Assembly (NCBI RefSeq): GCF_002843305.1
Contig: NZ_PGSG01000038.1
Coordinates: forward strand, 1-64,000
From: Streptomyces barkulensis
Lineage (GTDB): Bacteria; Actinomycetota; Actinomycetes; Streptomycetales; Streptomycetaceae
Length of the DNA: 64,000 nt
Reading direction: 5' to 3'
Positions 16,562 to 27,827 of the stretch are shown one piece after another (position 1 is the first letter of the stretch; each line of letters opens with the position of its first letter). The notes below the pieces were generated by a model that saw only the letters and a list, made by a program, of their open reading frames with translations, was not told where the DNA came from and made no database searches. A program made the translations under genes and the position numbers.

Positions 16562-17335
16562 GTGACCACCCCGACAGACAACCGGTACAAGACGCTCCAC
16601 GTCAGCCAGGACGGACCCGTTCTGCACGTCCGCCTGGACAGCCCGGAGACCGGCAACACCCTCACCGCCGCCACCCTCGACGAACTCCTCGCCGTCCTCG
16701 GCGCGGTCGGCGACCGCCCCGAGATCCGGGTCCTGGTGCTCTCCGGGGCGGGGGAGCACTTCTGCCTGGGCGCCGACCGGGAGGAGTTCGCCACCTCCCT
16801 GAAGGCGGACCCCACCGGGGGCGGACTCCGTGTGATCGCCGACAAGGCCCGGCGCGTCTGCGAAGCCCTGGACACCACCACCGCGATCACCATCGCCCAA
16901 GTCCACGGCAAGGTCATCGGCGCCGGCCTCGCCCTCACCGTCTTCTGCGACCTGCGGGCCGGGGCGGACACCACCCGGTTCCGGCTGCCCGAGGTCGCCC
17001 TGGGCGTGGCACCGGTGTGGGGCGGTGTCCTGCCCCGGCTGCTCAGCGAGGCCGGAACCGCCAGGATCCGCGAACTCCTCCTCACCTGCGCCCCGTTCGG
17101 GGCCGAGGAGGCACAGGAGATGTCCATCCTCCACAAGGCGGTGCCGGCCGGTGAGCTCGACGCGGCCGTCGAGGCCTGGGTCAAACCGCTGCTCCGCCGC
17201 CCGCCCGAGGCGCTTCCGCTGGCCAAGGCCGTCCTCGGGGCGTACTCCAGGGGCACCCGGCTCGCGGACGCCGGCCTGCTCGACGCCCAGCTGCTGTCCG
17301 CGGCCTGCGCCGTCTCCGCCTCCCAGCCCGGCTGA
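16562..17335 (+). CDS. Enoyl-CoA hydratase/isomerase family protein
   Basis: A crotonase-fold protein of about 257 residues. It has both oxyanion-hole segments (SGAGEHFCLGADREEF; HGKVIGAGLALTVFCDLR) and the FRLPEVALGVAPVWGG loop that carries the catalytic Glu. Crotonases hydrate, isomerise or cleave acyl-CoA thioesters. The frame begins 1-7 bases after the cvnF stop (GTG 16556 or 16562), so it is the last gene of the conservon operon. Its presence suggests the operon makes or alters an acyl-CoA-derived molecule, which is inference. Confidence 0.85.
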   Translation: MTTPTDNRYKTLHVSQDGPVLHVRLDSPETGNTLTAATLDELLAVLGAVGDRPEIRVLVLSGAGEHFCLGADREEFATSLKADPTGGGLRVIADKARRVCEALDTTTAITIAQVHGKVIGAGLALTVFCDLRAGADTTRFRLPEVALGVAPVWGGVLPRLLSEAGTARIRELLLTCAPFGAEEAQEMSILHKAVPAGELDAAVEAWVKPLLRRPPEALPLAKAVLGAYSRGTRLADAGLLDAQLLSAACAVSASQPG

Positions 17336-17359
17336 GCCCGGCCGGTCCTGCCGCCGCAG

Positions 17360-17405
17360 CCCCCTCCGGCCCGCCGCATCACAGCGCATCGCGGGCCGGA
17401 GGGGG
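17360..17405. terminator. Convergent hairpin terminator
   Basis: A perfect 15-bp stem (17360-17374 / 17391-17405) between two converging genes, 24 bp past the crotonase stop and 20 bp past the murA-like stop. Confidence 0.8.
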
Positions 17406-17424
17406 CGCGGCGGCATTTCGGCCT

Positions 17425-18954
17425 TCAGATGTCGCGGAAGATGTCGATGCGCGCGCCCACCGAGTTCAGCCGCTCGGCCAGGTCCTCGTAGCCGCGGTTG
17501 ATGACGTAGACGTTGCGCAGCACCGAGGTGCCCTCGGCCGCCATCATCGCCAGCAGCACGACCACGGCCGGGCGCAGGGCGGGCGGGCACATCATCTCGG
17601 CGGCCCGCCAGCGGGTGGGGCCCTCGACCAGGACGCGGTGGGGGTCCAGGAGCTGGAGGCGGCCGCCGAGCCGGTTGAGGTCGGTCAGGTAGATGGCGCG
17701 GTTGTCGTAGACCCAGTCGTGGATGAGGGTCTTGCCCTGGGCGCTGGCGGCGATGGCCGCGAAGAAGGGCACGTTGTCGATGTTGATGCCGGGGAACGGC
17801 ATCGGGTGGATCTTGTCGATCGGCGCCTCCAGCTTGGAGGGCCGCACGGTGAGGTCGACCAGGCGGGTACGGCCGTTGTCGGCGTGGTACTCCGCGCCGC
17901 GGTCGTGGTCCAGGCCCATCTCCTCCAGCACGGCCAGCTCGATCTCCAGGAACTCGATCGGCACCCGCCGCACCGTCAGCTCCGACTCGGTGACCACGGC
18001 GGCGGCCAGCAGGCTCATCGCCTCCACCGGGTCCTCGGAGGGGGAGTAGTCCACGTCGCGGTCGATGTGGGGGACGCCGTGGACGGTGAGCGTGGTGGTG
18101 CCCACCCCCTCCACCCGCACGCCCAGCTGCTCCAGGAAGAAGCACAGGTCCTGGACCATGTAGTTGGAGGAGGCGTTGCGGATGACGGTGGTGCCGTCGT
18201 GCCGGGCGGCGGCCAGCAGGGCGTTCTCGGTGACGGTGTCCCCGCGCTCGGTCAGCACGATGGGGCGGGTGGGGCGCACCGAGCGGTCCACCACCGAGTG
18301 GTAGGTGCCCTCGGTCGCGGTGACCTCCAGTCCGAAGTGCCGCAGCGCGCTCATGTGCGGCTGCACGGTGCGGGTGCCCAGGTCGCAGCCGCCGGCATAC
18401 GGGATGCGGAAGTGGTCCATGCGGTGCAGCAGGGGGCCGAGGAACATGATGATGCTGCGGGTGCGGCGGGCGGCGTCGGCGTCGATGCCGTCCAGGTCCA
18501 GCTCGGCCGGCGGGACGATCTCCAGGTCGGCGCCGTCGTTGATCCAGCGGGTGCGCACTCCGATGGAGCCGAGCACCTCCAGGATCCGGTAGACCTCCTC
18601 GATCCGGGCGACCCGGCGCAGCACGGTGCGGCCGGAGTTCAGCAGGGAGGCGCACAGCAGGGCGACGCAGGCGTTCTTGCTGGTCTTGACGTCGATGGCG
18701 CCGGACAGGCGGCGGCCTCCGACGACCCGCAGATGCATCGGGCCGGAGTAGCCCAGTGAGACGATCTCACTGTCCAGGGCTTCACCGATACGGGCGATCA
18801 TCTCAAGACTGATGTTTTGATTGCCTCGTTCGATGCGGTTGACCGCGCTCTGGCTGGTGGCCAGTGCCTCCGCCAGCTGGGCCTGGGTCCAGCCACGGTG
18901 CTGACGGGCGTCACGGATGAGCTTGCCGATGCGCATGAGGTAGTCGTCGGTCAT
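17425..18954 (-). CDS. murA2: HTH-MurA fusion: UDP-GlcNAc enolpyruvyl transferase-like
   Basis: A 509-residue fusion. Residues 6-65 are an XRE helix-turn-helix (LIRDARQHRGWTQAQLAEAL, SQSAVNRIERGNQN). Residues about 75-505 are the EPT/MurA fold (LRVVGGRRLSGAIDVKTSKNA; YAGGCDLGTR), which keeps the catalytic/fosfomycin-target Cys. MurA makes enolpyruvyl-UDP-GlcNAc, the first step of peptidoglycan synthesis. An attached DNA-binding domain suggests a metabolite-responsive regulator that may or may not keep activity. The ATG at 18954 has no Shine-Dalgarno site, so the message may be leaderless. It diverges from acnA, and each gene has a matching inverted-repeat operator. The same pairing occurs in S. 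coelicolor (from memory, SCO5998/5999). Confidence 0.85.
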   Translation of the reverse strand: MTDDYLMRIGKLIRDARQHRGWTQAQLAEALATSQSAVNRIERGNQNISLEMIARIGEALDSEIVSLGYSGPMHLRVVGGRRLSGAIDVKTSKNACVALLCASLLNSGRTVLRRVARIEEVYRILEVLGSIGVRTRWINDGADLEIVPPAELDLDGIDADAARRTRSIIMFLGPLLHRMDHFRIPYAGGCDLGTRTVQPHMSALRHFGLEVTATEGTYHSVVDRSVRPTRPIVLTERGDTVTENALLAAARHDGTTVIRNASSNYMVQDLCFFLEQLGVRVEGVGTTTLTVHGVPHIDRDVDYSPSEDPVEAMSLLAAAVVTESELTVRRVPIEFLEIELAVLEEMGLDHDRGAEYHADNGRTRLVDLTVRPSKLEAPIDKIHPMPFPGINIDNVPFFAAIAASAQGKTLIHDWVYDNRAIYLTDLNRLGGRLQLLDPHRVLVEGPTRWRAAEMMCPPALRPAVVVLLAMMAAEGTSVLRNVYVINRGYEDLAERLNSVGARIDIFRDI

Positions 18955-18966
18955 GTGGTGGATGTT

Positions 18967-18982
18967 ATCTCAGATATGAGAT
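18967..18982. promoter_or_regulatory. Operator A, ATCTCA-N4-TGAGAT
   Basis: A perfect 6-bp inverted repeat with a 4-base centre, 13 bp upstream of the HTH-MurA start. On the minus strand a TTGACA overlaps its outer edge. It matches the site at 19146-19163 in design and sequence. Confidence 0.7.
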
Positions 18983-19005
18983 GTCAACATCCGGGGCTTG
19001 GGTGA

Positions 19006-22032
<3,027 letters not shown>

Positions 22033-22135
22033 CCTGCGGATGATCCGCGGATGACCCGCGAGTGAGGTGCCGCCGTCCGCCGCCCGGGTGACCGGGCGGC
22101 GGACAGCGGCCCGGACGGCGGCGTTCAAGCGGTGA

Positions 22136-22178
22136 CGGCGGGGCCGTACCTCCCATGGTGGGAGGTACGGCCCCGCCG
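22136..22178. terminator. Strong hairpin terminator after acnA
   Basis: A perfect 20-bp stem (22136-22155 / 22159-22178) with a 3-base loop, followed by CGTTTCCC. Confidence 0.85.
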
Positions 22179-22249
22179 CGTTTCCCGGAGGTCTCAACTC
22201 GGGAAAGACTGGCACCCGAACGCGCACCGATCTTGCCCCCCGGAAGGAG

Positions 22250-22265
22250 AGTGGACTATACCTGT
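22250..22265. promoter_or_regulatory. Possible DasR-type dre site before ngcE
   Basis: AGTGGACTATACCTGT resembles the GlcNAc-responsive DasR consensus ACTGGTCTAGACCACT, keeping TGG-CTA-ACC. It lies about 195 bp upstream of the ngcE start in the only long gap before the importer. The match is imperfect; treat as a candidate. Confidence 0.35.
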
Positions 22266-22459
22266 CGGCGTCCGAGCGGTCATATGAGAAGACGAAGGCT
22301 CGAAAGTCATGGCCCCGGAGGAGGACGGGTCCGGCCAGGGCCCGGCACGGCTTCGCACAACCGGCGTTACATCCCGCACAACTCAGCTTCAACTCACAAG
22401 CGGTGTGGGGGAGTTCCGGCATGACGCCGGAGTCCTCCACAGAAGGCGAGGACTTGAGC

Positions 22460-23878
22460 ATGGGATCCACCGATGTCAACCGTCGTGATCTGATCAAGCG
22501 GGCCACCGCGGCCGGCCTGATCGCCGTCCCCGCCATGAGCGCGCTCTCCGCCTGTGCCAGCGGTGGTGGCGGCGGCGACACCGAGGTCGCCAAGGGCCAG
22601 AAGACCAAGGACAACCCGCTGGGCGTCAACAAGGACGCCGGCCTGGACTTCGTCCTCTTCGACGGCGGCTTCGGCACCCAGTACGGCAAGGACGCCGCGA
22701 AGATCTACGAGGAGAGCTACGGCAAGGTCAAGCTCACCGCCACCCAGAAGATCCGCTCGGTCCTCCAGCCCAGAATGGTCGGCGGCAACCCGCCCGACCT
22801 CATCGACAACTCCGGCGCCGAGCAGATGGACGCGGCCACCCTGGTCGCCAAGGACCAGCTCGCCGAGCTGAGCCCCCTGCTGGACGCGCCTTCCGTCGAC
22901 GACCCGGACACCAAGGTCCGCGACACCCTCCTGCCGGGCACCGTCGAGATGGGCCAGTACGGCGACGAGAAGGTCTGGCGCCTGAACTACGCCTACACCG
23001 TCTACGGCCAGTGGTACTCGAAGAAGCTGCTGGCCGACAACGACTGGGAGTACCCCAGGACCTGGGACGAGATGCTCGCCCTGTGCGCCAAGGCCAAGAA
23101 GAAGGGCATCGCGGGCTGGACGTACGCCGGCCAGCACCCGTACTACATCCCCTTCACCCTCTACCCGTTCATCGGGAAGATCGGCGGCCGGGAGGTCCTG
23201 GACGCCATCGACAACCTGGAGCCGGGCGCCTGGAAGCACGGCGCGGTCAAGAGCGCCTTCGAGGCCTACCACGAGCTGTCCGCCAAGGGCTACGTCCTGC
23301 GGGGCACCCCCGGCCTGGACCACATCCAGTCCCAGACCCAGTGGACCAAGGGCAAGTGCATCTTCATCCCCAACGGCTCCTGGGTGGAGAACGAGGCCGC
23401 CGACACCACGCCCGCCGACTTCGACATGGCCTGCGGCGCGGTCACCGGACTGGACGACTCCGACAAGATGCCCTTCGGCACCCTGTGGGCGCAGGCCGGC
23501 GAGCCGTTCATAGTGCCCGCCCAGGCCAAGAACCCGGCCGGCGGCATGGAACTGCTGCGGATCATGCTGAGCAAGAAGTCGGCGCAGAACTTCTCCAAGC
23601 TGGTGAAGTCGCTGACCTGCGTGGCCGGCGCCACCGACGGCATGGAGATGTCCCCCGGACTGGCCTCCTCCAGCCAGGCGCTCAAGGACGCCGGGGACAA
23701 CGTGGTCAACCCGCGCATCTTCGACTGGTACCAGACCCTCCACAAGGAGCAGATCGGCTCGGTGCTCGCCGAACTGCTGGCCGGCCGGATGAAGCCCGCC
23801 GAGGCCATGAACAAGTGCCAGGAGTACGCCGACCGGACGGCCAGGGACGACTCCGTCAGGAAGTACAAGCACGCGTGA
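22460..23878 (+). CDS. ngcE: NgcE: chito-oligosaccharide/GlcNAc-binding lipoprotein
   Basis: The substrate-binding lipoprotein (472 aa) of a carbohydrate ABC importer. The N-terminus has a twin-arginine motif (NRRDLIKRATAAG, Arg8-Arg9) and a lipobox ending in Cys32 (SALSAC), so it is exported folded and lipid-anchored. The rest is a type-1 SBP fold. Synteny with rok7B7/xylFGH identifies it as NgcE, known to bind GlcNAc, chitobiose or longer chito-oligosaccharides depending on species. ATG 22460 has GAGG about nine bases upstream; ATG 22421, with GGGGGAG seven bases upstream, is nearly as good and would add 13 residues. The two permeases follow; no ATPase is present, consistent with use of the shared ATPase MsiK. 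Confidence 0.9.
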   Translation: MGSTDVNRRDLIKRATAAGLIAVPAMSALSACASGGGGGDTEVAKGQKTKDNPLGVNKDAGLDFVLFDGGFGTQYGKDAAKIYEESYGKVKLTATQKIRSVLQPRMVGGNPPDLIDNSGAEQMDAATLVAKDQLAELSPLLDAPSVDDPDTKVRDTLLPGTVEMGQYGDEKVWRLNYAYTVYGQWYSKKLLADNDWEYPRTWDEMLALCAKAKKKGIAGWTYAGQHPYYIPFTLYPFIGKIGGREVLDAIDNLEPGAWKHGAVKSAFEAYHELSAKGYVLRGTPGLDHIQSQTQWTKGKCIFIPNGSWVENEAADTTPADFDMACGAVTGLDDSDKMPFGTLWAQAGEPFIVPAQAKNPAGGMELLRIMLSKKSAQNFSKLVKSLTCVAGATDGMEMSPGLASSSQALKDAGDNVVNPRIFDWYQTLHKEQIGSVLAELLAGRMKPAEAMNKCQEYADRTARDDSVRKYKHA

Positions 23879-23953
23879 GCCGGAGCCCCGCCGGGGCCCG
23901 GAAGAACCGGAACAGCCGAAGCAGCCGGAGGACGCAGATGGGACGAGGGCGGC

Positions 23954-24979
23954 ATGGCCAGTGACGGTCCGGCGGTTGCCGAGGCCACCGAGGAAGCGGC
24001 ATCCCCGCCGGGAGGACCCGGCGGGGGCCGCGGGGAGCGGCGCGTCTCCCCCCACTACCGGACCTATCTGAAGTACCGGTTCGTCGCCGGCTTCCTCGCG
24101 GTGCCCCTGGTGCTCTACGGAGTGCTGGTCGTGTCGCCCTTCTTCCAGACGTTCTACTACTCGCTGACCGACTGGACGGGCCTGAGCAGCGACTTCGCCT
24201 TCGTCGGGCTGGACAACTTCAGCCGTCTGATGGAGGACGAGATCTTCCGCAAGGCGCTGTGGCACAACGTCCTGCTGCTGCTGGTCCTGCCCGTCATCAC
24301 CCTCGGACTGGGCCTGTTCTTCGCCTTCATGCTCAACGTCGGCGGCCGGCACCGGCGGGGCGAGGCCGTGGCGGGAGTGCGCGGCTCGCACTTCTACAAG
24401 ATCGTCTACTTCTTCCCGCAGGCGCTGTCGATCGCGATCGTGGTGGTGCTGTGGAAGTACATCTTCAACCCCGCCGGCGGCCTGCTCAACGGCGTACTGT
24501 CGGCCGTCGGCCTGGGGGAGTGGCAGCAGAGCTGGCTCGGCGACCCCCGGCTGGCCTTCTGGTGCGTCGTGGTCGTGATGGTGTGGGCGAACGTCGGCTT
24601 CTACGTCGTCCTCTTCTCCGCGGCGATGGGCTCCATCCCCCGCGAGATCTACGAGGCGACGCTACTGGACGGCGCCGGCCGGACGACCACGTTCTTCCGC
24701 GTCACCCTGCCGCTGATGCGCGACACCGTGCAGACCGGCTGGGTGTACATGGGCATCATGGCGCTCGACGCCTTCGCCGTGGTGCACATCCTGACGGTGA
24801 ACGCGGGCGGTCCCGCCTACTCGACCATCGTCGCGCCGGTCTACCTGTACAACAAGGCGTTCCAGGACGGACAGGCCGGCTACGCCACCGCCGTCGCCGT
24901 CGCCCTGCTGATCGTCACCATGGTCTTCTCCGTGGCGGCGATGGCGTTCGGGCGGAGCAAGGACCGGATCGAGTTCTGA
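23954..24979 (+). CDS. ngcF: NgcF: ABC sugar permease
   Basis: An inner-membrane permease of 341 residues with six hydrophobic segments (first at about 49-68) after a disordered Gly/Pro-rich N-terminus. The EAA loop that docks the ATPase reads EATLLDGAGRTTTFFRVTLP. It forms the channel with NgcG. It starts 75 bp after ngcE; ATG 23954 lies close behind a GGACGAGGG stretch. Confidence 0.9.
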   Translation: MASDGPAVAEATEEAASPPGGPGGGRGERRVSPHYRTYLKYRFVAGFLAVPLVLYGVLVVSPFFQTFYYSLTDWTGLSSDFAFVGLDNFSRLMEDEIFRKALWHNVLLLLVLPVITLGLGLFFAFMLNVGGRHRRGEAVAGVRGSHFYKIVYFFPQALSIAIVVVLWKYIFNPAGGLLNGVLSAVGLGEWQQSWLGDPRLAFWCVVVVMVWANVGFYVVLFSAAMGSIPREIYEATLLDGAGRTTTFFRVTLPLMRDTVQTGWVYMGIMALDAFAVVHILTVNAGGPAYSTIVAPVYLYNKAFQDGQAGYATAVAVALLIVTMVFSVAAMAFGRSKDRIEF

Positions 24980-25001
24980 CAGGCCAGCGGGAGAACCAGC
25001 C

Positions 25002-25970
25002 ATGACCACTGCCGAACCGTCGCCCTCCCTCAGGCCGGGGGACCCCGAGGAGACCGCCGCGGCCCTCACCAAGGGCACAGGCGGCCCGCGGCGGCCCGCG
25101 AACGCGCCGGACAAGGACGCCGGGCGGAGTGGGGGCGGCACGGAGGGACGCACCCTCAACGCCTTCTCGCACGCCTTCCTGGTGCTGTGGGCCGTGATGG
25201 CCGCCGGGCCCCTGCTGTGGGCGGTGATGAACTCCCTCAAGTCCTCCGGCGCCATCCTGGAGGACCCCTGGTCGCTTCCGACGAGGCTGAACTGGGAGAA
25301 CTGGTCCTTCGCCTGGAACGAGGCGAACATCGGCCAGTACACGATCAACTCGGTGATCGTGGTGGGCGGTTCGGTGGTCGGCACCATGCTGCTGGGCTCG
25401 ATGGTGGCCTACGTCCTGGCCCGCTACGACTTCCCCGGCAACCGGCTGGTCTACTTCCTGTTCGTCGGCGGCATGGCCTTCCCGATCATCGTCGCCCTGG
25501 TGCCGCTGTTCTTCGTGATGAAGAACTTCGCGCTGCTGGACACCTACCACGGCCTGATCCTGGTCTACATCGCCTACTCGCTGCCGTTCACCGTCTTCTT
25601 CATGTCAGCCTTCTTCCGCACCCTGCCCTCCTCCATCGCCGAGGCCGCCGAGATCGACGGCGCCTCGCACAGCCGGATCTTCTTCCAGGTCATGCTGCCG
25701 ATGGCCAAGCCCGGCCTGATAAGCGTGGGGATCTTCAACTTCCTGGGCCAGTGGAACCAGTACCTCATCCCCCAGGTGGTGCACGTGGGCGACGCCGACA
25801 AGTACGTGCTCACCCAGGGCCTGGCCAACCTGGCGGCCCAGACCGGCTACCGCGGCAACTGGGGCGGGCTCTTCGCCGGACTGACCCTGGCCGTGCTGCC
25901 CATCCTCGTCGTCTACGTCGTCTTCCAGCGCCAGGTGCAGGCGGGGCTGACCGCGGGCGCGCTGAAGTAG
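25002..25970 (+). CDS. ngcG: NgcG: ABC sugar permease
   Basis: The second permease subunit (322 aa): an approximately 50-residue hydrophilic N-terminus, then six membrane segments. The EAA loop is EAAEIDGASHSRIFFQVMLP. ATG 25002 lies 22 bp after ngcF behind GGGAG. It heterodimerises with NgcF and relies on an ATPase encoded elsewhere. Confidence 0.9.
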   Translation: MTTAEPSPSLRPGDPEETAAALTKGTGGPRRPANAPDKDAGRSGGGTEGRTLNAFSHAFLVLWAVMAAGPLLWAVMNSLKSSGAILEDPWSLPTRLNWENWSFAWNEANIGQYTINSVIVVGGSVVGTMLLGSMVAYVLARYDFPGNRLVYFLFVGGMAFPIIVALVPLFFVMKNFALLDTYHGLILVYIAYSLPFTVFFMSAFFRTLPSSIAEAAEIDGASHSRIFFQVMLPMAKPGLISVGIFNFLGQWNQYLIPQVVHVGDADKYVLTQGLANLAAQTGYRGNWGGLFAGLTLAVLPILVVYVVFQRQVQAGLTAGALK

Positions 25971-26032
25971 GCCCGGCACGCCCCCCCGGCACCCCGGCAC
26001 GCTCCGGCACCCCCGTCTTCCCCGCCGCACCC

Positions 26033-26063
26033 GAGGCGGCCACCGCACACCGGTGGCCGCCTC
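26033..26063. terminator. Hairpin terminator after ngcG
   Basis: A perfect 13-bp stem (26033-26045 / 26051-26063) with a CACAC loop. A pyrimidine-rich tandem run (CCTCCCTCCGCT-like units) follows to about 26115. The rest of the gap to 26321 holds TTGACG at 26196-26201, a possible -35 for rok7B7, and no gene. Confidence 0.75.
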
Positions 26064-26321
26064 TTCGCGTCCTCCCTCCGCTCCTCCCTCCGCTCCTCTC
26101 TCCGCTCCTCCCAGCGCCCCCTCGCACCCCCTCGCACCCGGGTCGTCACTCTCCGTGCGCGGATAACATCTGAGCGCCCACCCCGCTCAAGGTCTTGACG
26201 GGAGAGAACGCTTCAGGCTGTCCTTATGGTTCACGTGTTGGAGACAAGCCGCACCGCGTCGGCGTGGTGCGGCCCACGGGCAGGCCGTCGAGCCGCCCGT
26301 CGAGGCGGGAGTGGATGAGTC

Positions 26322-27569
26322 GTGGAGACTCCGGGGTCGCAGTCCTCTCTGCACCGGGCCAATCTGGAGCGGGTGGTCCGAGCCGTGCGCATCGCGGGCT
26401 CGCTCACCCAGGCGGAGATCGCCCGGACCACGGGGCTGTCGGCCGCGACGGTCTCCAACATCGTCCGGGAGCTGAAGGACAACGGCACGGTCGAGGTCAC
26501 CCCGACCTCCGCCGGAGGGCGCCGGGCCCGCAGCGTCTCGCTGTCGGGGGACGCCGGGATCGTCGTCGGTGTCGACTTCGGCCACTCCCACCTGCGCGTG
26601 GCCGTCGGCAACCTGGCCCACCAGGTGCTCGCCGAGGAGTCCGAGCCCATCGACGTGGACGCCTCCGCCTCCCAGGGCTTCGACCGGGCCGAGCGGCTGG
26701 TGGAGCGGCTGATCGAGGTGACCGGCTTCCGCCGAGAGAAGGTCATCGGGATGGGCCTGGGCGTCCCCGGCCCGATCGACGTCGAGACCGGTGTGCTGGG
26801 TTCCAGCACCATCCTGCCGGGCTGGGCCGGGACCAACCCGCGCGAGGAGCTGGCCTCCCGGCTCGGCGTGGAGGTCCACGTCGACAACGACGCCAACCTC
26901 GGCGCGCTGGGCGAACTGGTGTGGGGCAGCGGGCGCGGCGCGCGGGACCTGGCGTACATCAAGGTCGCCAGCGGCGTCGGCGCGGGTCTGGTGATCGACG
27001 GCCGGATCTACCGCGGACCGGGCGGCACCGCGGGTGAGATCGGCCACATCACGCTGGACGAGTCCGGTCCGGTGTGCCGGTGCGGCAACCGCGGCTGCCT
27101 GGAGACGTTCACCGCGGCCCGCTACGTCCTGCCGCTGCTGCACTCCAGCCACGGACCCGACCTGACCATGCCCGAGATGGTCAGGCTCGCCCGCTCCGGC
27201 GATCCGGGCTGCCGCCGGGTGGTGGCCGACGTCGGGCGTCATGTGGGAAGCGGCGTCGCCAACCTGTGCAACCTGCTCAACCCCAGCCGGGTCGTGCTCG
27301 GCGGCGATCTGGCCGAGGCCGGCGAGCTGGTGCTCGGCCCGATCCGCGACTCGGTCTCCCGGTACGCCATCCCCAGCGCGGCCCGGCAGCTGACGGTGGT
27401 GCCCGGCGCCCTGGGCGGCCGCGCGGAGGTGCTGGGCGCGCTGGCTCTGGTGCTGAGCGAGATGGGCGACTCCACGCTGCTGGACGGTTCGCTGAACGGC
27501 TCGGTGAACGGTTCGCCGGACGGGACCGCCGGGCGCGTGCCGGCCGTCGCCGCCTCCGCCGGGGCCTGA
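26322..27569 (+). CDS. rok7B7: Rok7B7: ROK-family regulator
   Basis: A 415-residue ROK protein: winged helix (about 25-75, SLTQAEIARTTGLSAATVSNIV) followed by a sugar-kinase-like domain. The ATP-binding DFGHSH, the VDNDANLGALGE core and the Zn-binding GHITLDESGPVCRCGNRGCLE are all present. From its place between ngcEFG and xylFGH it is the orthologue of S. coelicolor Rok7B7, a global regulator that affects carbon repression, development, antibiotics and xylFGH. GTG 26322 is the best start. The C-terminus carries an extra Asn/Gly/Ser-rich tail (LNGSVNGSPDG). It has its own promoter gap on both sides. Confidence 0.9.
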   Translation: METPGSQSSLHRANLERVVRAVRIAGSLTQAEIARTTGLSAATVSNIVRELKDNGTVEVTPTSAGGRRARSVSLSGDAGIVVGVDFGHSHLRVAVGNLAHQVLAEESEPIDVDASASQGFDRAERLVERLIEVTGFRREKVIGMGLGVPGPIDVETGVLGSSTILPGWAGTNPREELASRLGVEVHVDNDANLGALGELVWGSGRGARDLAYIKVASGVGAGLVIDGRIYRGPGGTAGEIGHITLDESGPVCRCGNRGCLETFTAARYVLPLLHSSHGPDLTMPEMVRLARSGDPGCRRVVADVGRHVGSGVANLCNLLNPSRVVLGGDLAEAGELVLGPIRDSVSRYAIPSAARQLTVVPGALGGRAEVLGALALVLSEMGDSTLLDGSLNGSVNGSPDGTAGRVPAVAASAGA

Positions 27570-27669
27570 CGGGTTCCGGGTCCGGCGCCGGGCCTGGGCG
27601 CGCGGAAAACAAGCGAAGAGAAGGACGGGGCGAACGGGGACCAAAGGTGCCTTCGTGTCCGCGCCGCGA

Positions 27670-27689
27670 CGGCGAGAGCGCTCTCGCCG
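27670..27689. promoter_or_regulatory. 20-bp perfect palindrome centred on GAGAGCGCTCTC
   Basis: No loop, perfect dyad symmetry, 139 bp upstream of xylF. The GAGAGCGCTCTC core is the style of LacI-family operators in Streptomyces (the CebR site is TGGGAGCGCTCCCA). No LacI gene is in the window. It could instead be a weak terminator of rok7B7, but it has neither loop nor tail. Confidence 0.55.
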
Positions 27690-27735
27690 CCACTCTGCGT
27701 TCACCTTGTTCACACATGGCATCGTTGCTGTCTCG

Positions 27736-27754
27736 TTAAGAATTTACTTCTTGA
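27736..27754. promoter_or_regulatory. Inverted repeat TTAAGAA-N5-TTCTTGA before xylF
   Basis: A/T-rich inverted repeat matching at 6 of 7 pairs, 74 bp upstream of xylF, overlapping a TTGACG that could be the -35. ROK repressors bind A/T-rich inverted repeats of this kind, so this is the best candidate Rok7B7 site. Confidence 0.45.
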
Positions 27755-27827
27755 CGGCAGGTGTTACTACGAGTTGACTTCCTGCCACCTCGGCCGCAGT
27801 GACGCGGCCTCGTCAGGGAGGTTCTGT

